A stretch of DNA of 52,634 bases, taken from assembly GCA_001465015.1 (NCBI GenBank), contig LNEO01000259.1:1-52634 (forward strand). Reading direction: 5' to 3'. Of this stretch, positions 44,102 to 52,634 are shown in pieces (the stretch's first letter is position 1; every line of letters begins with the position of its first letter). The position numbers and the translations under genes were made by a program. This stretch comes from Deltaproteobacteria bacterium Ga0077539. GTDB lineage: Bacteria; Myxococcota_A; Polyangia; Polyangiales; Ga0077539. The notes beneath the pieces are model-generated. The model was not told where the DNA came from and did no database searches. It worked only from the letters and a program-made list of their open reading frames with translations.

Positions 44102-45525
44102 CGAACTGTGGAGGATAGCGCGGTCACGAGCTTTCCGTGGATGCCGCCGAACGCGCCGTTCGAGAGAACCGCGACGACGTCGCCGGGCCTCGCCCAGGCA
44201 GTGACTTTTTCAACGATTTCATCGACGGAGCCGGGCCCTGCTTGCACGGTGTCCGCCGCGCGTCCGCGCGCCCGCAGCGCCTCGACCACCTTGTGAACGT
44301 CGAGCTTTTCGCTCGCGGCGATCTCGGGCCGGCCAACGGGGGCGATGATGCTGTAATCCGCCGCGGAAAACGCCGCGGGATAGTCGTTCTGGTGGGTGGC
44401 GCGTGACGCCGTCGCGCTCCGTGGCTCGAAGATCGCGCACACGCGTCCGCCCGCGTGGTGGCCCTTCATCGCGCGCAGCGTGACGTCGACGGCCGTGGGG
44501 TGATGCGCGAAGTCGTCGTACACGAACACTCCACCGGGCTTTCCGACGAGCTCTTGCCTTCGCTTGACGCCCTCGAATCCGCCGAGCGCGCGCATCGATT
44601 GCTCTGGCGCGACGCCGAGGCTCTCGCTCAACAGCGCGATCGAAGCCAGGGCGTTGCGAACATTGTGCTCGCCCATCATGGGAGAGGAGGCGACGCCGAC
44701 CCGCGTTCCGCCGACGAACACTTCGAAGGGCTGCTTGCCTTCGGTGGGCTTCATCGGCGCCGCGGTCCAGGGCGCGAGCGTGTGCGCTTCATCGGAAGCG
44801 AGCGCGTAGTAGGCCACACGACACGGGGCCTTCTCGCAGGCGCGCACGACCTCGGGGTCCGCCGCGTTCGCGACGATCACTCCGTCCGGCGCCATGCGCG
44901 AGACGAAGCCGCGAAACGCGTCGCGGTATCCGTCCATCGTCGGATAGATGTCGACGTGGTCGTGCTCGATCGACGTGATGATCGCGGAGTGCGGGCGATA
45001 CGACCAGAACTTCGGGATCTTCTCGAAGAACGCCGAGTCGTACTCGTCGCCCTCGACCACGAACGAGCCGCCCGTCCCGAGGCGAAAGCTCTCGCCGTAG
45101 TTCTTGGGAACCCCTCCGACCAGAAAGCTCGGGTCGAGCCCCGCGCGGTCGAGCAAGTACGCCGTGAGCGTGCTCGTCGTGGTCTTGCCGTGCGTGCCAG
45201 CGATCACGAGCGACCGGCGCGTCTGCAAGAAGAGCTCGCCGAGGGCCTTGGGAAATGACCGCACGTTCATCGCGCCGTCGATCGCGGCGCGGGCCTCGGG
45301 GTTGTCCTTGCGACAGACGTTTCCCACGACGACGAGGTCCGGCGCGGGCGAGAGGTTCTTCGGCTCCCAGCCCAGCATCGTCTCGATGCCCCACGCCTTC
45401 AACGCGTCGCCCATCGGCGGATAAAACGCGGTGTCGCTGCCGGTGACCCTGTGCCCCGCTGCCTTCAAGAGCCCAGCGAACGCGCCCATTCCCGTCCCCG
45501 CCACACCGATGAGATGCACGTGCAT
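44098..45525 (-). CDS. mpl: UDP-N-acetylmuramate:L-Ala-gamma-D-Glu-meso-DAP ligase
   Basis: 475 residues. Cytoplasmic Mur-ligase family enzyme that attaches recycled murein tripeptide to UDP-MurNAc. It shows the Mpl-type start HVHLIGVAGTGMGAFAGLLK, the ATP loop GTHGKTTT at 110-117, VEGDEYDSAFFEK, the HDHVDIYPT motif, FEGVKRRQE, DDFAHHPTAV and FEPRSATASR. These favour Mpl over MurC. The ATG at 45525 is chosen since nine weak residues precede it. The stop overlaps the DUF4388 start (ATGA), an unusual pairing with signalling genes. Confidence 0.93.
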   Translation of the reverse strand: MHVHLIGVAGTGMGAFAGLLKAAGHRVTGSDTAFYPPMGDALKAWGIETMLGWEPKNLSPAPDLVVVGNVCRKDNPEARAAIDGAMNVRSFPKALGELFLQTRRSLVIAGTHGKTTTSTLTAYLLDRAGLDPSFLVGGVPKNYGESFRLGTGGSFVVEGDEYDSAFFEKIPKFWSYRPHSAIITSIEHDHVDIYPTMDGYRDAFRGFVSRMAPDGVIVANAADPEVVRACEKAPCRVAYYALASDEAHTLAPWTAAPMKPTEGKQPFEVFVGGTRVGVASSPMMGEHNVRNALASIALLSESLGVAPEQSMRALGGFEGVKRRQELVGKPGGVFVYDDFAHHPTAVDVTLRAMKGHHAGGRVCAIFEPRSATASRATHQNDYPAAFSAADYSIIAPVGRPEIAASEKLDVHKVVEALRARGRAADTVQAGPGSVDEIVEKVTAWARPGDVVAVLSNGAFGGIHGKLVTALSSTVR

Positions 45526-45582
45526 GACGCGCGTGCCTACTACGTCGAGCAATCGAGTGCCAGATATCGCCCGGATGTGCGC

Positions 45583-46341
45583 TCAGGGGTTGGCCGCGAC
45601 CGCGCTGCGCCGCGCCGCCCAGGCGTCGAGCGCGCGGCGCTGATCGCCCTTGACCCGGACGCTGGGACGCGCGCGGCTCAAGAGCGCCATCGCTTCGTCG
45701 ACGGTCCGCGCTGCGCCGAGCCGCACGAGGGCAGCCGCGGTGACCATCGCGCTTCGTCCGCGCCCGAACGCGCAGTGGATGTACACGCTTCGGCCCGCCG
45801 CGCGCTGCGCCGCGATCCACTCCACAGCCCGATCGAGCTCTGTGTGATTCGGCGGGCAGCGATCCATCGTGGGCACCTCGAGGCGCTCGAACGGCGCCTC
45901 GCGCAGCGGCCGAATCGGCTCGATCTCTGCGCAGAGATCGACGATGCAGTGCACCTGCTTGTCCGCGAGCAGCCGCGCGTCCGGCGCGAACGGCCGCATC
46001 CCGAGCCAGAGGCCCTCGACGACGAGCGTGGGCGAGGCGCGCTCTCCTCGCACGCTGCGCATCACCACGGTGAGCGTGAACGCGACCGCCTTGAACGGCC
46101 AGAGCAGCGGCTGCAGCCACGGCGCGCGCTCGGGTTTCATCAGCGGACCCGTGTTCATCCCGAGCGACGCGCCAGCGTACAGCACCACCACGACCAGGAG
46201 CGAGAGGATCGGCCACGCGAGGGCGTAGGACACCCAGCGCAGCTCGAGGCTCCAGGCCCACGCTGCGAACGCGCACAGCATCGCCAACACGAACGCGAGC
46301 GCGAACGTCCACCGAAGAGTGCTCTTTTGCAGTTCGATCAC
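45583..46341 (-). CDS. Membrane-anchored dual-specificity protein phosphatase
   Basis: About 252 residues. Two or three membrane segments occupy the first 65 (FALAFVLAMLCAFAAWAW and YALAWPILSLLVVVVLYAG). The rest is a phosphatase domain of the DSP/PTP kind with the P loop HCAFGRGRS (Cys about 190, Arg 196) and a likely general acid Asp in PTMDRCPPNH. It removes phosphate from protein Ser/Thr/Tyr or from lipid or sugar substrates at the inner face of the membrane. GTG start; a TTG one codon earlier is possible. Upstream of mpl by 57 bp on the same strand, so probably cotranscribed. Confidence 0.88.
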   Translation of the reverse strand: MIELQKSTLRWTFALAFVLAMLCAFAAWAWSLELRWVSYALAWPILSLLVVVVLYAGASLGMNTGPLMKPERAPWLQPLLWPFKAVAFTLTVVMRSVRGERASPTLVVEGLWLGMRPFAPDARLLADKQVHCIVDLCAEIEPIRPLREAPFERLEVPTMDRCPPNHTELDRAVEWIAAQRAAGRSVYIHCAFGRGRSAMVTAAALVRLGAARTVDEAMALLSRARPSVRVKGDQRRALDAWAARRSAVAANP

Positions 46342-46505
46342 CAAACGCTCGGAGGGCTAGCACACTTACAGTCGTCGAACGTCCCACAGAATCCATGAGC
46401 GCGATTCACCGCGCGCCGAGCGGTCCAACACGATCGCTGAACGGACCGAGCCAACGATTTTGCCTCGAGCCGCGTACCATCGAGCGAACCAACGAGGGAC
46501 TGTTC

Positions 46506-48623
46506 ATGAAGCACACACGACCATCGCGAACCCCGAACACGAGGGCGACGCTCGCGCTCGCGCTCTTGTCCGCGTGCACCACGCCGCGCCCGACCGTCGT
46601 GCAGCTTCGCGCCAACACGACGACCGGCAGCGGCAGCGCGCCTTTGCCAGGCGGAGTGATCATTCAGGGGCCGCCCACCATTCCGGGCGAAGACGCGGGG
46701 CCGCCCTCGGGGACCATCGTCGTGCAAGCGCCGGACGCGGGCGCGGCCATCACCGACGGCGACTTTCTGGCCCGCATCGACTCGGAGGCCGCGTGGAACG
46801 CCCTCGCCGCCCGACGCGAGCGCGACAACTCCGCGCACACCGACACGGTGAAGGTCGTGATGGACCTGAGCGACGGGCAGATCTACTTCTTGCAGACGCG
46901 CCGCTGGGAGATCCACTACTTCTTCATCCGGCGCTTTCTGTCGCGGCCCGGACAGCCCATCCCCGACGCCGAGACGTTCTGGCGGCGAGAGTACCTCTCC
47001 AACGAGCGGCGCTTCGTGCAGGCGTCGCTCGTGCGATATCGCGACCAGAACGTGTGGGCCTTCGAGCTCATCGCGCAGGACGTGTACGACACCGATCGCT
47101 CGATCGCGGCGTTCGAGCGCGTTCGAGAGCGGCTCTTCATGGGGCGCGAGCTGAAGTTTCACCCCATCGCGACGCAGCACCGATCGCAGGTCGAGCGGAT
47201 CCGCGCGCGGGTGCCGGTCGTGAGCACAGACGAGCTGTTCGCGAACACACGTTATCAAGCGCTCAACACCGGCGACGCCTACGGCTACCTCCGATTTCAC
47301 ACCGGCGCGCCCACGGCGGCCAACGTGCGTCGGACGGACATCGTCGTGCTCTCGGAGGTTCCGCTGGATTTGCCGGTGTGCGCCGGGGTGATCACCGCGC
47401 AGTTGCAGACGCCGCTCAGTCACATCGCGATCCTCTCGGCCAACCGCGGAACGCCCAACATGGCCCTGCGCGACGCCATGACCAGCGCGACGCTGCGCGG
47501 TTTGGAGGGGCGGCTCGTTCGCCTTCGCGTGAGCGGTCAGGACTTCGAGGTGACCGCGGCGACGCAGGCCGACGCCGAGCGCGCGTGGGCCTCGCGCAGG
47601 CCGTCCAACGCGTTTACGCCAGAGCTCGATGAGCGCTTCAGCGAGCTGCGCTCGCTCGGTGATCTTCGGCGGACGGACACCAGGATCGCCGGCGCCAAAG
47701 CCGCCCAGCTCGGCGAGGTCGCGCGGCTGCGGGCGCCTGGATTTCGTGTGCCGCCGGGCTTCGTGGTTCCGTTTCACTTCTACCTCCAGCACATGCGGGT
47801 CAACCGCATCGAGGCGCAGCTCAACGGCTACCTTCGGACGCCCGCGTTCAACGACAACCCGCAGGCGCGCGAGCAGGCGTTGCGCAACATCCGCGAGGCG
47901 ATTCGCAGGGCGCCCGTGGATCCCGCGCTGATTCGTCTCGCGCGCGCTCGGATCGGTCAGATCGTGGCGCGAGGCGCGCGGGTCCGGCTTCGCTCGAGCA
48001 CCAACGCAGAGGACCTCGATGGCTTCAATGGCGCGGGGCTCTACTCGTCAACCGCGATCCCCGCGGGCTTCACCGACGAGCAGCTCGCCTCGGGGCTGCG
48101 CGAGGTCTGGTCCAGCGTGTGGAACTACCAGGCCTTCGAAGAGCGCGCATATTACCGAATCGCGCAAGAGCGCACGGCGATGGCGGTGCTCGTGCAAGAG
48201 TCCGTCGACGGCGCGGCGGCCACCGGCGTGGCCATCACGGGCAATCCGTTCGACGCCAACCGTCCCGGCCACTTCATCAACCTCCAGACCCGCGACGAGG
48301 GCGTGACCAGCGCGGGCACCGGAGAAATCCCCGAGCAAGCGCTCTTCTACACCTATCCGCCGCCGGGCTTCGTCGAGCGACTGTCGTCCAGCTCGCGAAC
48401 GGGCGGCAGGCAGCTGCTCACCGACGCCGAGGTGCGGACGCTGGCGGGGTCTTTGACGCGCATCCACGACGCGTTCATTCCAGGAGGAAATTGGCTGGAC
48501 GGACGCGCGATGGACATCGAGTTTCTCGTGACGCCGACGCGCGAGGTCGTCGTCGTGCAGGCGCGGCCGTACCGCATCACCTGGGACGCGGGGCGACGGT
48601 ACAGCGACGATCCTGGAAAGTGA
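46506..48623 (+). CDS. Lipoprotein with PEP-utilising swivel and PEP/pyruvate-binding (ATP-grasp) domains
   Basis: 705 residues. The ATG at 46506 has GAGGG upstream and leads to a lipoprotein signal (TRATLALALLSAC, Cys 24), so the protein is exported. A spacer with a Gly/Pro/Thr-rich stretch follows. The swivelling phosphohistidine-type motif QTPLSHIAIL has its His at about 306. The PEP-synthase/PPDK ATP-grasp part starts near 395 (IAGAKAAQLGEVARL, PPGFVVPF, VRLRSSTNAEDL at 493-504, FNGAGLYSS, ERTAMAVLVQESV, VVVQARPYRI at the end). The domain order is swapped compared with PEP synthase, and the PEP barrel is missing. How an ATP-using fold would work outside the cytoplasm is unclear. Confidence 0.85.
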   Translation: MKHTRPSRTPNTRATLALALLSACTTPRPTVVQLRANTTTGSGSAPLPGGVIIQGPPTIPGEDAGPPSGTIVVQAPDAGAAITDGDFLARIDSEAAWNALAARRERDNSAHTDTVKVVMDLSDGQIYFLQTRRWEIHYFFIRRFLSRPGQPIPDAETFWRREYLSNERRFVQASLVRYRDQNVWAFELIAQDVYDTDRSIAAFERVRERLFMGRELKFHPIATQHRSQVERIRARVPVVSTDELFANTRYQALNTGDAYGYLRFHTGAPTAANVRRTDIVVLSEVPLDLPVCAGVITAQLQTPLSHIAILSANRGTPNMALRDAMTSATLRGLEGRLVRLRVSGQDFEVTAATQADAERAWASRRPSNAFTPELDERFSELRSLGDLRRTDTRIAGAKAAQLGEVARLRAPGFRVPPGFVVPFHFYLQHMRVNRIEAQLNGYLRTPAFNDNPQAREQALRNIREAIRRAPVDPALIRLARARIGQIVARGARVRLRSSTNAEDLDGFNGAGLYSSTAIPAGFTDEQLASGLREVWSSVWNYQAFEERAYYRIAQERTAMAVLVQESVDGAAATGVAITGNPFDANRPGHFINLQTRDEGVTSAGTGEIPEQALFYTYPPPGFVERLSSSSRTGGRQLLTDAEVRTLAGSLTRIHDAFIPGGNWLDGRAMDIEFLVTPTREVVVVQARPYRITWDAGRRYSDDPGK

Positions 48624-48692
48624 TCGACATCGCTTCGGCGGCACTGCTGCTACGCTCGACGCCGCGGATCGCCTCGATCCGCAAGGAGCTCG

Positions 48693-49535
48693 GTGCGCGA
48701 GATGGATGGTTCAATCGGCGTTGTATCAATCCTCATCACACTGCTCAGCGTCGCGCTGGCCGTTGGACTACCGCTGATCATCGTGTGGAAGGTCGTCATG
48801 CCGCTGTTCAAGAACAGCGCGCAGAAGCAGGCGCTCTTGCAAACCGGAGTGCCCGCGCAGGTCACGGTGATGTCCATGCAGCACACCGGCACGATCATCA
48901 ATGACAACCCCCTGGTAGCGCTCACGCTCAACGTCGAGGTCCAAGGGCGGCCTGTCTATCAAGTCGTCGTGCAAGAGATCGTGCCGATGCTCGCGATGGG
49001 CATGCTGCAGTCGGGTCGCCCGATCGGAGCGCGAGTCGACCCCGCCAACCCCCAGAACGTCGCCATCGATTGGAGCGGACAGAGCGCGCCGCCCAAGGTC
49101 GAACAAGGCGGCGTCGCGAGGCTGCTCGCTACGGGCATCGCGGGCAACGCGCAGATCGTCTCGTTCGAGCCCATGCCCATGGCGCCGGTCGAGGGTGACT
49201 CGATCGTGAAGTTCACGGTGCAGGTGCAGGTGCCAGACGGCAGGCCCAACTACAGCGCGACGTTCGCGCAGCGCGTTCCTCCGGCGGTGCTGGGGCGCTT
49301 CGGACCGAGCACCGTCGTGCCGTGCAAGGTGGACCCGCGGGACCCGTCGCAGCTCGTGCTCGACTTTTGGAGCTGGGCAGGAATCCCCGCGCCGCAGCCG
49401 CCCCAAGGGCTACCTGCCCCCGCAGCCATGAGCGCGACGCCCTTCGGAGCGCCCGCGCAGCCCATGCCCGTCGCGGGAGGCTATCCCCCGCCCGGGGCGC
49501 CCGGCGCGGGCGGCGGCGGCTGGCCTCCTCAGTGA
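48693..49535 (+). CDS. Membrane protein, DUF3592-like, with Pro/Gly-rich tail
   Basis: 280 residues. The GTG start has AAGGAG just upstream (four-base spacing, short); the ATG at 48702 is an alternative. One membrane helix at about 8-32 (VVSILITLLSVALAVGLPLI) is followed by two similar beta domains (LLQTGVPAQVTVMSMQHTGT... and LLATGIAGNAQIVSFEPM...), each ending in a VDPANPQNVAIDW- or VDPRDPSQLVLDF-type strand, as in DUF3592-like proteins. The tail is APQPPQGLPAPAAMS and Gly-rich. Function unknown. Confidence 0.78.
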   Translation: MREMDGSIGVVSILITLLSVALAVGLPLIIVWKVVMPLFKNSAQKQALLQTGVPAQVTVMSMQHTGTIINDNPLVALTLNVEVQGRPVYQVVVQEIVPMLAMGMLQSGRPIGARVDPANPQNVAIDWSGQSAPPKVEQGGVARLLATGIAGNAQIVSFEPMPMAPVEGDSIVKFTVQVQVPDGRPNYSATFAQRVPPAVLGRFGPSTVVPCKVDPRDPSQLVLDFWSWAGIPAPQPPQGLPAPAAMSATPFGAPAQPMPVAGGYPPPGAPGAGGGGWPPQ

Positions 49536-49593
49536 GCGGCGCGCTCGTCCCACGAATTCAAGTGCGGTCAGCAGCGCTGCTGGCGAGCGACGA

Positions 49594-51342
49594 TTACATC
49601 CCGCCGACGCAGCGCATTCCGCCAGCGCTGATGAGGGGCACGCAGCGCTCGCCCGGGGGGCACTCCATGTCGATCGTGCACGTGCGACGCTGGACCTGCT
49701 CGGTCCACTGCGCGATGTGGTTGCTCGCGCGGACGTTCTGAAACGGAAGCCAGAACGGCGGGGTCGACGGGTCCATGCGCATCTCGCCGCGCTGAATGCG
49801 AAACGCGCCCATCCACAGCTGCGCGGTCGGGCTCATCGCGCCGGTGTTGCTCAAACGAAGCCCGTAGTCGCGATGGCTCGAGAAGGTGAACCAGTAGATC
49901 GCTCCGCCGTCGTAGTTGTCTCGAAACGGCGCCCAGCGAGGCCACGAGTTCGTGAGGTTGCCCGTCCCGTTGGCGGTGACGAACTCGACCGGCGGCTCGC
50001 CGCGCACCGACGTGCGCATGGCCCACAGACGTGCGTCCGGCGCGCTGCTCGAGCCGTTGTTGGCGCGGTTGAAGATGATCCAGTCCGAGTCCGCGGCGAA
50101 GTGCGGGTAGTAGTTGTTCTCGCCCGAGGACACGAGGATGTTGGTCGGGGTGCCGAAAGATGTCGTCCCGCCGTTCCACGCCATGATTTGCAGATTGGCG
50201 GGCGGGTTGTGTCCGGGCGTGCCGCCGAACGGAGCGCTGGTCGCGGGTCGCGAGAACACGACGAAGCGACCGTCGGGAGACCAGTCGGGGTGCGTTCCGT
50301 TGCGGTCCGCGGGCAGTCCGGGGATCTCGCCACCAGAGGCCGGCGTGCGCAGCGCGAGCGTCGCCCCGTTGGACGTGAGCAGCCGCACGTTGTCCGGCGA
50401 GAACGTCATGAAGTTCGCCGGGTACGGCGTGCCGAGGGTCATTCGCGTCACAGCGTCGTACGTCGATGTCGACGCCGGGCCGGGAATTCCCACGCCGACC
50501 GCCACACGCGCGCCGTTGCGCGCGAGCGCGTGACAGCCGACGCACGCGAACGCGTTGCCCGTCACGAACGCCTCGCTGCGAGCCATTCCGATGCCCCACT
50601 CGAAGCGTTGGATCGAGTTGGTGAGCGCCTCGACCGTCCAGTAGTACACGCCGCCGCGGAGGTCCGTAGACGAGACGCCGAGCCTCGCCGTCACGGTGCG
50701 ACCGACGCCTGCGCTCGTGCGCGCGCGGACGGTCACGGTCAGCTCGCCGCCGCCCGAGGCGCGCGCGAGGCCCGCCATCGCCTCGTCGTTGATCAGAATC
50801 GCACACCCGCCTCCGACCGGCGAGCCGCACGGTGAGTACACACGGACTCGTCCGTTGGTGCCCGCGAAGGCGATCTCGAACAGCTCGACGCCGCTCGGTC
50901 CGCGAAGGTGATACTCGAGCCCGCGCAGGTTGGGAGGAATCACCGTTCCCGTCGCTGGGTACACGATCTCCGGCGCCGCGATCGAGGGAACCTCCGCGCC
51001 CGTGAAGCGATCGGGCGCGTTCATCGGCGCGCCGCCGATGATCACAGTCACGTTGACCGGCCCCGAGGGAACATCCCGAGGCGGATCCACGCGATCGATC
51101 AACACGCCAGAGTCCGTCGGCGACGATCCGTCGGTCGCGTCCATCTCGGTCATCATCGCGTCTTCGCGCTGAACGAGGTCGCTCACGACGTCCTCTGGCG
51201 ACGTCCCGGTGTCTTGCGATCCAACGCCTGTATCGGCAGGCCGAAGCATCTCGCGCCCCTCGGAGCACGCCGCGCTCGCGACAGCGACGGCGACGCACGC
51301 CGTGATCGACGCACATGAAATCAAAAAGCCGCTCGAACGCAT
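49594..51342 (-). CDS. Lipoprotein with TolB-like beta-propeller and a CxxCH haem motif
   Basis: 582 residues. Lipobox ends VASAAC (Cys 26), followed by a spacer with ADTGVGSQDTG. A single c-type haem-binding motif CVGCH sits at 267-271, and a likely propeller follows (FMTFSPDNVRLL, HPDWSPDGRFVVFSRPA, YYPHFAADSDWIIFNRA, WPRWAPFRDNYDGGAIYWFT), in which WSPDG-type strands are typical of TolB/PD40. The C-terminus has a Cys-rich end (TCTIDMECPPGERCVPLI). Likely outer-membrane, facing out or in the periplasm. An electron-transfer role is possible but the axial second ligand is not identified. On the same strand as the MopE-like gene, 190 bp downstream of its stop. Confidence 0.82.
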   Translation of the reverse strand: MRSSGFLISCASITACVAVAVASAACSEGREMLRPADTGVGSQDTGTSPEDVVSDLVQREDAMMTEMDATDGSSPTDSGVLIDRVDPPRDVPSGPVNVTVIIGGAPMNAPDRFTGAEVPSIAAPEIVYPATGTVIPPNLRGLEYHLRGPSGVELFEIAFAGTNGRVRVYSPCGSPVGGGCAILINDEAMAGLARASGGGELTVTVRARTSAGVGRTVTARLGVSSTDLRGGVYYWTVEALTNSIQRFEWGIGMARSEAFVTGNAFACVGCHALARNGARVAVGVGIPGPASTSTYDAVTRMTLGTPYPANFMTFSPDNVRLLTSNGATLALRTPASGGEIPGLPADRNGTHPDWSPDGRFVVFSRPATSAPFGGTPGHNPPANLQIMAWNGGTTSFGTPTNILVSSGENNYYPHFAADSDWIIFNRANNGSSSAPDARLWAMRTSVRGEPPVEFVTANGTGNLTNSWPRWAPFRDNYDGGAIYWFTFSSHRDYGLRLSNTGAMSPTAQLWMGAFRIQRGEMRMDPSTPPFWLPFQNVRASNHIAQWTEQVQRRTCTIDMECPPGERCVPLISAGGMRCVGGM

Positions 51343-51501
51343 CTCAGACCTCGATGGACCGCAAAGGGTGAAGGACCACCGCGCGAGCCGGTCGCCGCGC
51401 AGGGCTCGTAAGAGCGCGCGATTCTACGCAAAAACCGAGGGCAGCTCCAAATCGCGATCACTCGCCTCGCGTTGCCGCGGGGCGCTCCCGATCGCGCAGC
51501 G

Positions 51502-51519
51502 CGTCACGATCCCGTGACG
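51502..51519 (-). terminator. Hairpin after the MopE-like gene
   Basis: CGTCACG-ATCC-CGTGACG forms a perfect 7-bp stem, 13 bp downstream of the stop of the gene ending at 51533. It has no T run. Confidence 0.4.
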
Positions 51520-51532
51520 GACCTCGGTCCGG

Positions 51533-52634
51533 TCAGCGGCAGGGCCCCGTGCAAGGCTGGCACTCGCTGCAGCGAAAGCACTCGCCGCTCGGGCACGCGC
51601 AGGAGCCGTTCGTGCAAATCCGCCCGCCCAATCCGCCGCAGGAAGTGCCGTTCGGGAGCGGCGTTCCGCCTGTGCAAACCGCGGTGCCGCCCGAACACAT
51701 AAACGCCGAGCCCGAGTAGCACTCCCGCGCGCAAGCCGTTCCGTCTACGGGCTGGCATGTCCCACCGCACAGAGCCTGGCCTGGTGGGCAGACGCAGCTC
51801 GTCCCGTTGCACGTCTGACCGCCGACGCACGCGATGCCGCAGCCGCCGCAGTTGGTCGCGGTGTTGGTCGGCGTCTCGCAGCCGTTTGCCGCGTTGGCGT
51901 CGCAGTTACCGAAGCCACCGTTGCAAGCGCCGAGCGCGCACGAACCGGCCGAACACAGGGCGCTGGCGTTGGCATAGGAGCAGGCGCGACCGCACATCCC
52001 GCAGTTGGACGTGGTGCCGAGGTTGGCCTCGCACCCGTCGGCGCCGTTGCTGTTGCAGTCTGCGAAGCCGCCGTTACAAGCAAATCCACAGGCCGACGCG
52101 CTGCACGTGGTCGACGCATTCGCGCGAGAAGCACACCCGTTGCCGCACGCCGAGCAGTGCGAGGGGTTGTTGGTCGTGTTGGTCTCGCAGCCGTTCGCAG
52201 GGTTTCCGTCGCAGTTGCCGAAGCCCGTCGTGCAGCTCTGCACCTGGCAGCTCCCGCCGCCGCACGTCGCCACGCCGTTGGCCACCGAGCACGCTCTGCC
52301 ACACATTCCGCAGTGGGTGGTGCTGTTGAGCGCGGTCTCGCAGCCGTTGGCCATGTTGCCATCACAGTTGCCGAAGCCCGTCGTGCAGCCCGCGAGCGCG
52401 CACGTCCCCGCGCTGCACGAGGCGCTGCCGTTGGCGAACGAGCACGCTCTGCCGCACATCCCGCAGTGCGTCGTGCTGTTGAGCGACGTCTCGCAGCCGT
52501 TGGCCATGTTGCCGTCGCAGTCGCCGAAGCCGCTGTTGCATGTATATCGACAGCCGCTCATCGCGCAGCTCACCGAGGCGTTGGGCCGCGGCGCGCACGC
52601 GTTGCCGCAAGATCCGCAGTTGGACAGGTCGGAC
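51533..52634 (-). CDS. MopE-like cysteine-rich repeat protein (N-terminus outside window)
   Basis: The last 366 or so codons are visible; the frame remains open at the window edge, so the start is missing. The protein is made of 30-40 residue cysteine repeats of the kind GFGDCDGNMANGCET ... HCGMCGRAC, as found in MopE and in large surface proteins of Myxococcota. At least six repeats are visible. The last 80 residues are a different Cys-rich tail ending SECQPCTGPCR. Each repeat may bind a metal or form disulphides. Secreted or surface location is inferred from family knowledge. The function is unknown. Confidence 0.88.
   Translation of the reverse strand, partial: SDLSNCGSCGNACAPRPNASVSCAMSGCRYTCNSGFGDCDGNMANGCETSLNSTTHCGMCGRACSFANGSASCSAGTCALAGCTTGFGNCDGNMANGCETALNSTTHCGMCGRACSVANGVATCGGGSCQVQSCTTGFGNCDGNPANGCETNTTNNPSHCSACGNGCASRANASTTCSASACGFACNGGFADCNSNGADGCEANLGTTSNCGMCGRACSYANASALCSAGSCALGACNGGFGNCDANAANGCETPTNTATNCGGCGIACVGGQTCNGTSCVCPPGQALCGGTCQPVDGTACARECYSGSAFMCSGGTAVCTGGTPLPNGTSCGGLGGRICTNGSCACPSGECFRCSECQPCTGPCR

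Noticed and set aside
44098..45525. MurC instead of Mpl
   Set aside because: The start (HVHLIGVAGTGMGAFAGLLK), FEPRSATASR motif and lack of the rest of the dcw cluster favour Mpl.

Overview
The window is high-GC bacterial DNA with codon use and gene content typical of Myxococcota (Polyangia, perhaps Sandaracinaceae). Pointers are the many secreted lipoproteins with DTGV-type spacers, TSP3 and MopE-like cysteine repeats, DUF4388 and PilZ proteins with long Ala/Pro/Lys tails, a myxobacterial retron-type reverse transcriptase, and the abundance of TPR and HEAT proteins. The taxonomic call is inference; no rRNA gene is present.

Left part (1-10 kb): the end of an unidentified gene, a bacterial SNF2 helicase, a 1.5 kb gene-free stretch carrying a large nested inverted-repeat element, apolipoprotein N-acyltransferase (lnt), an unknown gene, a heat-shock type sigma factor (rpoH), a small membrane protein and a short-chain dehydrogenase. 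A run of direct repeats and a perfect 63-bp palindrome of REP-like type follow.

Centre (10-24 kb): a minus-strand operon of four genes, read from 24079 down to 11499: a 902-residue HEAT/ARM-like protein, a 2172-residue WD40 plus HEAT-repeat protein, a winged-helix/SWIM zinc-finger protein with a WGR-like tail, and a retron-type reverse transcriptase with NAxxH, YADD and VTG motifs. This gene set matches, as I recall it, the type XIII (ARM + WHSWIM + RT) class in the published sorting of retron neighbourhoods, but with a second, giant repeat protein and no room for an msr-msd RNA at the usual place before the RT. A fifth gene downstream carries a PARP-like CxxC/HxxC zinc motif. It is bracketed by REP-like palindromes that supply its stop codon and overlap that of the RT. 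This is the most interesting region.

24-33 kb: a series of small and large exported proteins (three lipoproteins in a row, a PEGA-like membrane protein, a large VWA/TSP3/Cys-rich lipoprotein, two further lipoproteins), then a hotdog thioesterase and a tRNA-Arg(CCG).

33-52.6 kb: an ECF-like sigma factor overlapping tail to tail with a TPR gene; a three-gene exported set (Cys-bracket repeat protein and two TPR proteins); the conserved dnaX-ybaB-recR cluster; a PilZ protein; a tightly overlapping mpl-DUF4388-histidine kinase operon that links peptidoglycan recycling to signalling; a membrane-anchored dual-specificity phosphatase; a lipoprotein built of PEP-synthase-like domains; a DUF3592-like membrane protein; a beta-propeller lipoprotein with a CxxCH haem motif; and the truncated end of a MopE-like cysteine-repeat protein at the window edge.
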